A stretch of DNA of 58,474 nt from Nymphaea colorata. Its lineage: Eukaryota > Streptophyta > Magnoliopsida > Nymphaeales > Nymphaeaceae. Shown in pieces: positions 53,739-58,474 of this stretch. A program made the position numbers and the translations under genes. The stretch covers positions 1 through 58,474 of the forward strand of contig NW_022204621.1 in the NCBI RefSeq assembly GCF_008831285.2, given 5' to 3'. The notes beneath the pieces were generated by a model. The model was not told where the DNA came from. It searched no databases and saw nothing but the letters and a program-made list of their open reading frames with translations. Each line of letters starts with the position of its first letter. The first letter of the stretch is position 1.

Positions 53739-54110
53739 TTTGTTTAATTATGGAAAGATTAACTGCTATGGAATTTATAGAAAGAAATGCCAAATATCAG
53801 AAAGGTAGTATAGCGTACCATGATCAAGCCATAAATATGCAAATACACTTAGTATTACCTGCCATTATTCAGGATTGAATCCGAAATTGTTCTTAAAGGG
53901 GCTTTACGATCTGGTTTCATTCTTTGGTGATTCGATAAATGAAACTTTATTCATAACAAAGCATAACTTTATGAAGATATGATGTTGGAGCCATTTAGAT
54001 GAGTTTTTTTCTTGTTTTTGATCATTCTTATCTAATTTAATCTCTTCATATCTTCTATTTAAAACTTAGGCAAAGTAGTATAGGGCATATATGAATGGAA
54101 AGGATCATTT
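53739..54110. other. Intergenic region
   Basis: AT-rich spacer of about 370 bp. The TTTCCAGTGA element of the three neighbouring secreted genes is not seen here. Confidence 0.45.
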
Positions 54111-55111
54111 TCATGTTCTTTTGTTGGGATGCATAGCAAAATACATGACAATCGCCCCTACCAATAGGAACACCCACATGAATAGCTTTTCTTTCTGAGA
54201 ATTATCTCCATTCTTCGAAGATGCTAAGCTAAGTCTGCCCTTCAATATGCGAAAGACGCTGACTTTCCTTGATCTTCACTTCACTGGGAGTGTCCTGCTT
54301 GGCTAGCTGTTAATTTTGTCTGGACAAGTGGTACTTTCTTGCCAGTTTTGATTGATCCTGTTTCAATGTTTCCTATCTCTGAGCTTATGGCGTCTGTTCC
54401 AGCTTAACTGACGCAGCAGGGCTTCTGGTTAGTTTTTAGCTGACTTTTCCTTAGGTTCCTATTTCACTTCTTTAACTTCGTCGATGCTTTTTCAGGTGAT
54501 GTTTGGTCTCTTTCTGGCTTATCATCTTGGGCTGGCTTTGATGGATTTTCGTAAGTCGTTTAGACTTTGTTCCTGATGGGTGATTTGCTGCTCCTTTCTG
54601 CCTGGTTCTCTTTGATTGCCTTCTCCAAGGCAATCCTTGTTTTTCGATATAAATCTAGAAGTCCAGTTCGTAATCTTCTGAGAAGAAGGTTTTCAGTTAG
54701 TGTCTGATCTTCTTTTCCTGTTTGTAGCCTCCACCAGTTGCGAAACATCGATGGTATATTCTCCAACGTTGAAATCTTGGTTTCTTTAGTTTTGGATGAG
54801 CCGAAGAGTGAACTCCTGCTTGCGAAGCCGGTTGAAGCTGGGCACGAAGAAGTTGAGTTTGCAGGTCGCTACGCTCATGAAGGGCACTCCATCAACCAAG
54901 TTGAAGTTGGCCTGGATCGGGAACTTGTTTTAGTCGAATTTTTGCTGTCCTTTATCACAGAAGAATTACCCTTTGAGACGCTGAACCGGTATGTTGTACC
55001 CTCGGCAGGCAGTTCGCTGTCTTTGCCGACGATGGAGAGGAAGATTGGGATTAGCTGGAAGTAGTAAGATTACTGTTGAACTGGGCCGAGTCCAAGCGCT
55101 CTATCTATCAT
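54111..55111 (-). CDS. Tail-anchored protein with NT-C2-like domain
   Basis: About 330 residues. It starts MIDRALGLGPVQQESYYFQL. Residues 15-125 have the layout of an N-terminal C2 (NT-C2, EEIG1/EHBP1-type) membrane-binding domain: SYYFQLIPIFLSIVGKDSEL, RFSVSKGNSSVIKDSKKF, ANFNLVDGVPFMSVATCKLN, FTLRLIQNERNQDFNVGEYT and IDVSQLVEAT. A charged helical middle follows (TGLLDLYRKTRIALEKAIKE). At the very end is a single membrane segment, KLFMWVFLLVGAIVMYFAMH then PNKRT and TGA 54111-54113, typical of a tail anchor in ER or organelle membranes. Single-base breaks near 54945, 54715 and 54210 are needed. The family call is moderate. Confidence 0.55.
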
Positions 55112-55382
55112 GAAAAAATCTATATTATTAACTTTTTACAGCCCAACCAAAACTATCGCAAACAAACCTCCTCCCACTAAATCTTCATCATCCATACCAA
55201 AAGATAAAACTGAATTCATTAATTATTTGACCACTTCCTTGTAATCAGTTCCTATTTGACAATTAGACAATATCTCAAAAAATAAAGGGCATGCCTTCCC
55301 TAGCAGTATTGAAGAATATTAATGAGTCATCAATAGGTTTGAATAAGTAATTAAAATATTCATAATATAATTTGAAGGACAG

Positions 55383-56770
55383 ATGGAGGTCAACCAGGAG
55401 AGTCCACGCCAGCAGGAAGGCCCGCCTTCAATGCCTGAGTTAAAACTCACTCCACTTTTTTCTCTCTCGCTATCCTACGAGTAGCTGATGTTTGATTTAG
55501 CATCTACCGAGTGTGTGTCGGCGAGGCATCCTACATCGCCAAGGTCTTCCCCCGGCCAAGCTTGCTCATTTCGAAAGGGAAAAGTCCCTACTCATGCAAC
55601 TGGCCCACCCGCACATCCTCAAACCCATCGATTTTAGCCATGCATTGGTATCAAAACTTGCAAGCTCCGTCATCAACGCCTTCATCCTCTTCCCAGAGTG
55701 CTCCAAAGGGGACTTGCTCAGCTACGTAAAGGCCAATGGCACCCTCTCTGAAAGAGTGGCAAAGTTCTATACCAAGCAAATCGTGGAGGCGCTATCATAC
55801 GCGCACGAGAGTTAATACTGCATCCCCAGCTCCTCGCAGAGAACATCTTACTCGATGAGAACAGAAACGCACTCGTGTGTGGATGGTCAAATTCCCTCAA
55901 CCACCAGAGCCAGACTTTAAAGGATCTGCTCTTCTCGGCTGGCGAGCTCATCATTAGTCTTGTAACATCTAGAATGCCCTTTATTTCCAAGGATTCCAAG
56001 AATGATACATTCGCTAAGTTTTTGGAGCAAAAGTATATCCACAAGCTGTGGGAACAGATCGAAAAAGTGGTCAAGAAGCTCAATAAAGGCTTTCAATTCT
56101 CAGCACAGTTGAAAGAACTCCTGGAAGGATTGCTGCTGGGGAAAATCGATACGTTTAAGGAGTTCTCGAGAGTAACTGGCTAAAATAGCCGGTTTTGGCT
56201 AGTGAAGTGCATGAAGAGTTGATTAGTCAGAAAAAAATGCACTGGAGCTGAGAGAAGCCAAGAAGAGCAAGGTTATCAACGCCCAGACATAGGGTATAAG
56301 ATATTTAATTTAGAAAAGAAATGATCAAAAATAACTTTTCGCTGAATTTGAACAGAAAGCCGAGCAGATCCTCGGATATCTTCCAAGAGGAATACGAGCA
56401 TTTCTCAAAGCAAGCATCACAATCGAATAAAAATCAAAATCAGACCAGCATCTCTACTTTAAAATCTTCGATAAGGATGCCCGATTGATCGTTTCTCATT
56501 TGCGCACTCGGCTCAGATAGGCCGAGAGAGAGTAAGAGTCGCTAATCGATGCGTTGCTGATCTTGAAGGACTTTGAGGTGACGGTTGACAACTCTATCCT
56601 GAAGGTGAATTTCACTTTCGGTTGGAATTACGATTAGATCTAGGAGAACAATATGCTCTGTGGTTCAACCACTGCATCGACGTGGTCCTGCGCAGCGAGG
56701 AAGGCAACCTTATGGGAAGACTGCAGATGAACGAAAACGTGGACTAATTCCTCTTGTGTGCACCAGTTGA
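55383..56770 (+). CDS. Protein pseudokinase with extra C-terminal region
   Basis: The kinase fold is clear but catalytic residues are lost. After a 20-nt intron the N-lobe reads YDIYRVCVGEASYIAKVFPR (the ATP-binding Lys in IAKVF is kept). Helix C follows (HFEREKSLLMQLAHPHILKP), then ILFPECSKGDLLSYVKANG and RVAKFYTKQIVEALSYAH. The HRD loop is replaced by LHPQLLAENILLDENRN and DFG by CGW. The C-lobe is short (FSAQLKELLEGLLLGKIDTF). Coding-like sequence goes on (VHEELISQKKNALELREAKK, LYFKIFDKDARLIVSHLRTR, ILKDFEVTVDNSILKVNF) to about 56770. A break near 56170 may be a short intron; others near 55548, 55815, 56245 and 56663 look like missing bases. The exact stop is not resolved; TGA 56768-56770 in a neighbouring frame is the best guess. 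Confidence 0.65.
55481..55500 (+). other. Intron (20 nt)
   Basis: GTAGCT...ATTTAG. Splicing gives SLSYDIYRVCVGEASYIAK, a proper kinase glycine-loop region. Confidence 0.88.
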
Positions 56771-56844
56771 ATCATTGGGTCGTGGAGGCGCTCCAGCATT
56801 ATGGTTGATTCTACTGCGTTATTATGGATATCAAATCAAAAATA

Positions 56845-57642
56845 TCAATCGAAAAGTAAGTGCACGGCGTTGCCTAGCTTTTAGGAGTAGGTGCTTGGGT
56901 TTAGACGACTACTGCGAACGGATATCGGTTTTTATTACCATTATACTTACTAGAAACTGTCGTCATTGTTTTATTTTAATGTCTTTGTCATCGTTTTTAT
57001 GCTTTTCTCCTTCTTGGGCATTACGGTTGGCAAGCATTGGTCTCCTTCGCCGTCGTCCATCTAGAATTAGTTGTCCTATATGTTCTATGGCTATTAAGCA
57101 GGCTATGGAGTTTCTACAGGTTTTTTCTTGTTCTTCGGTTTGATATCGTCTCCAAAGTGTTTCTTGTACTCTTACTTGAGCTCTTACAATCTCTTTTAAT
57201 ACTGATCCTTTTTCTCCAGATTCTTATCCCTCTTCACTAATTTTTGATTGGCTCTTCCTAGTTAGTTTCTAATCGATGGCTTGACCTTGCTCTTCTCAGG
57301 TTTGGCCTCCTACAGCTCTGGCTTTTTGCTTTTTTTAGCTTTGAGGGTTTGTTTCATTTCGTCATTAGCGGTCGGTGGTCGATCGAGGTACTCCAGCTCA
57401 TCGTCTATTTTATATGCTTGAACTTTCACGTATTATCCTTCTTTCTGGGTATTGGCATTGACTCTTTCGGCTCTAACCTTCAACGCTGCTATCTCTTCGG
57501 GTGAGTAAGCTTGCACTCCCTCTACGGAGAAATGCGTCTGGGAAGGTTAGTTGACGGTGATTTTATGTTTCTGGAGGAATTCAGTTGTCATTTGGGTGGG
57601 ATTTGCCCTCTGGGCTGCCTATTTCCGAAGGTTTAATGTCAT
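56845..57642 (-). CDS. Highly charged acidic/basic protein, unknown function
   Basis: 265 residues in one exact frame when UAR is Glu; under the standard code it is broken by dozens of stops. It starts MTLNLRKEAAQRANPTQMTT. It contains VEGVQAYSPEEIAALKVRAE, VQAYKIDDELEYLDRPPT, a coiled coil (LGRANQKLVKRDKNLEKKDQ, YEKRLEELKEEYKKHFGDD), a very acidic patch (PEPAEEPENIEDNEFEMDDG) and KPISVRSSRLNPST near the end. No family was recognised. It stops at TGA 56845-56847, close to the end of the convergent pseudokinase gene. Confidence 0.7.
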
Positions 57643-57722
57643 CAAATATAAATACAATTCAACCGAACTATTTAGTATGCATGCATTAAGGTTAGGAATT
57701 AGGAGATATTTTTATTTATTCA

Positions 57723-58212
57723 TCAATGAGCTTCTTGCTAGCTACTCTGTCTTGTCCTTTAGAATAATTTGAATCCTAAATTCTTGCTTTTTCGTAATGG
57801 ATGCCAAGGGATGTTCTTCGTTCCTTCCAGACAATAAGGCACCTTTGTATTAATTTCCTTCAGCCATAATGGTTATTTAAATCCATTGCCCCAAGCGTAA
57901 ACAACTGTGTCAGCCTCCTCTATCATCTATTTAAGTTTGGTGATGTTTTCGTCTTGTCGAAGGTGATTTCGGTGGGTCCTTATGAGCCTCTTTAAGTTTG
58001 ATGGACTTTGTGCTCTGTAGGCGTAGAGATTGCCTACATACAGTTTTTTGAATTTCCATGATTTGGCATAATGTTTCACCTGTCTGATAGTGGGGTCGTC
58101 AGTTCTATCATTAGCAAATGAGGGAAAAATCATGATGAAAAGGACGCTTTTTTCTTGACTACTATCTATAGGCTTGTCAATTCAACCTGAATGCTTATTA
58201 GTTGAAGTTCAT
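57723..58212 (-). CDS. DUF1643 domain protein (bacterial/phage-type)
   Basis: About 163 residues, the usual size of the family. Diagnostic blocks: SVLFIMIFPSFANDRTDDPT then IRQVKHYAKSWKFKKLYVGN, LYAYRAQSPSNLKRLI, ADTVVYAWGNGFKEPLWL and GTKNIPWHPLRKSKN. These match the DUF1643 pattern (NPSxAD..DPTIRR..FA..W......NLFA.RAT, AWG, HPL). The function of DUF1643 is unknown; it is mostly bacterial and viral. The start at ATG 58212 (MNFNEEAFRL) needs one missing base near 58185. It stops at TGA 57723-57725. This is the last gene before the telomere, only 186 bp from the repeats. Glu codons include TAG (GFKEPLW), so it is adapted to the host code. Confidence 0.8.
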
Positions 58213-58398
58213 ACTCTACCTTTTGACGCTTTAACGCTTAATTTGCTTTAATATTACCTATCCATCTGGATTAGAATATTAGGGAAATATTTTATAAAAG
58301 AGCAATTATAATATCTGACTGATTCTAATCCTCCACCAATACTTTTTGGCTTGGATGATTCACACGACTTTTACAATTCCTATCCATTTTTATACCAT
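58213..58398. other. Short subtelomeric spacer
   Basis: 186 bp of AT-rich unique sequence between the last gene and the telomere. No subtelomeric repeat was seen. Confidence 0.6.
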
Positions 58399-58474
58399 GG
58401 GGTTGGGGTTGGGGTTGGGGTTGGGGTTGGGGTTGGGGTTGGGGTTGGGGTTGGGGTTGGGGTTGGGGTTGGGT
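58399..58474 (+). repeat. Telomere, GGGGTT repeats
   Basis: 76 nt of perfect GGGGTT units, G-rich strand running to the 3' end, as at macronuclear chromosome ends of oligohymenophorean ciliates (Tetrahymena type). It marks a true chromosome end. Confidence 0.97.

Noticed and set aside
780-58212. UAR read as Gln, as in Tetrahymena and Paramecium
   Set aside because: Most conserved UAR sites are Glu or Asp in relatives, including catalytic and ligand-binding positions; only a couple of sites fit Gln.
780-58212. Programmed +1 frameshifting as in Euplotes
   Set aside because: The breaks are not at AAA-TAA/TAG slippery sites; they fall in ordinary homopolymers or are explained by short introns.
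1-58474. CRISPR array, insertion sequence, prophage or rRNA
   Set aside because: No regular spaced repeats, transposase, inverted-repeat ends or rRNA stretches were seen.

Overview
The window is the end of a macronuclear chromosome of a ciliate that decodes UAA and UAG as glutamate and stops only at UGA. This is the peritrich nuclear code (NCBI table 30). Three things point there. The right edge is a run of GGGGTT telomere repeats. Every gene that can be followed to its end stops at TGA. In-frame TAA/TAG codons fall at positions that relatives keep as Glu: the dynein YLEPIF, GERI and NELIAE motifs, FELFG of tubulin ligases, FGELAL of the cAMP domain, HEQGH of a metalloprotease, and KEQE of the V-ATPase d subunit. 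A peritrich or close relative is an inference, because no rRNA lies in the window.

The genes carry ultra-short spliceosomal introns. I resolve 25. Twenty are exactly 20 nt and the others are 19, 22, 22, 23 and 28 nt. All run GT...AG with an A six bases from the 3' end. Many apparent frameshifts disappear once these are removed. Those that remain look mostly like single bases missing from homopolymers, probably sequence errors.

Layout. 1-13.1 kb: a small membrane protein gene facing a 12-kb cytoplasmic dynein-2 heavy chain gene. 13-21.6 kb: Sec14-type lipid transfer protein, coiled-coil protein, DUF922-like metalloprotease, tubulin ligase-like enzyme with a helical C-terminus, MORN protein, LIN54-like CXC protein. 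21.8-32.4 kb (+): CPSF1, coiled-coil proteins, a small HTH-like protein, a bromodomain protein, a mitochondrial-type malic enzyme and a BAH-PHD protein. 32.4-42.6 kb: a Glu-rich unknown, PACRG, V-ATPase d, inner-arm dynein p28, a cyclin-L-like protein and a second tubulin ligase. 42.6-47.2 kb: tRNA-Lys and three signalling genes (PP2A catalytic, PP2C, PKA regulatory subunit). 47.4-53.8 kb: five adjacent minus-strand genes for secreted proteins, including a tandem duplicate and a tandem paralog pair, three of them sharing an upstream element. 54-58.5 kb: a tail-anchored C2-like protein, a pseudokinase, an acidic protein, a DUF1643 protein and the telomere.

Many genes serve cilia (dynein-2 heavy chain, p28, PACRG, two TTLL enzymes, MORN protein, PKA-R), as expected for a ciliate. 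Genes are packed tightly, with convergent pairs often 30-60 bp apart. Protein families were recognised by eye from memory; no search was run.
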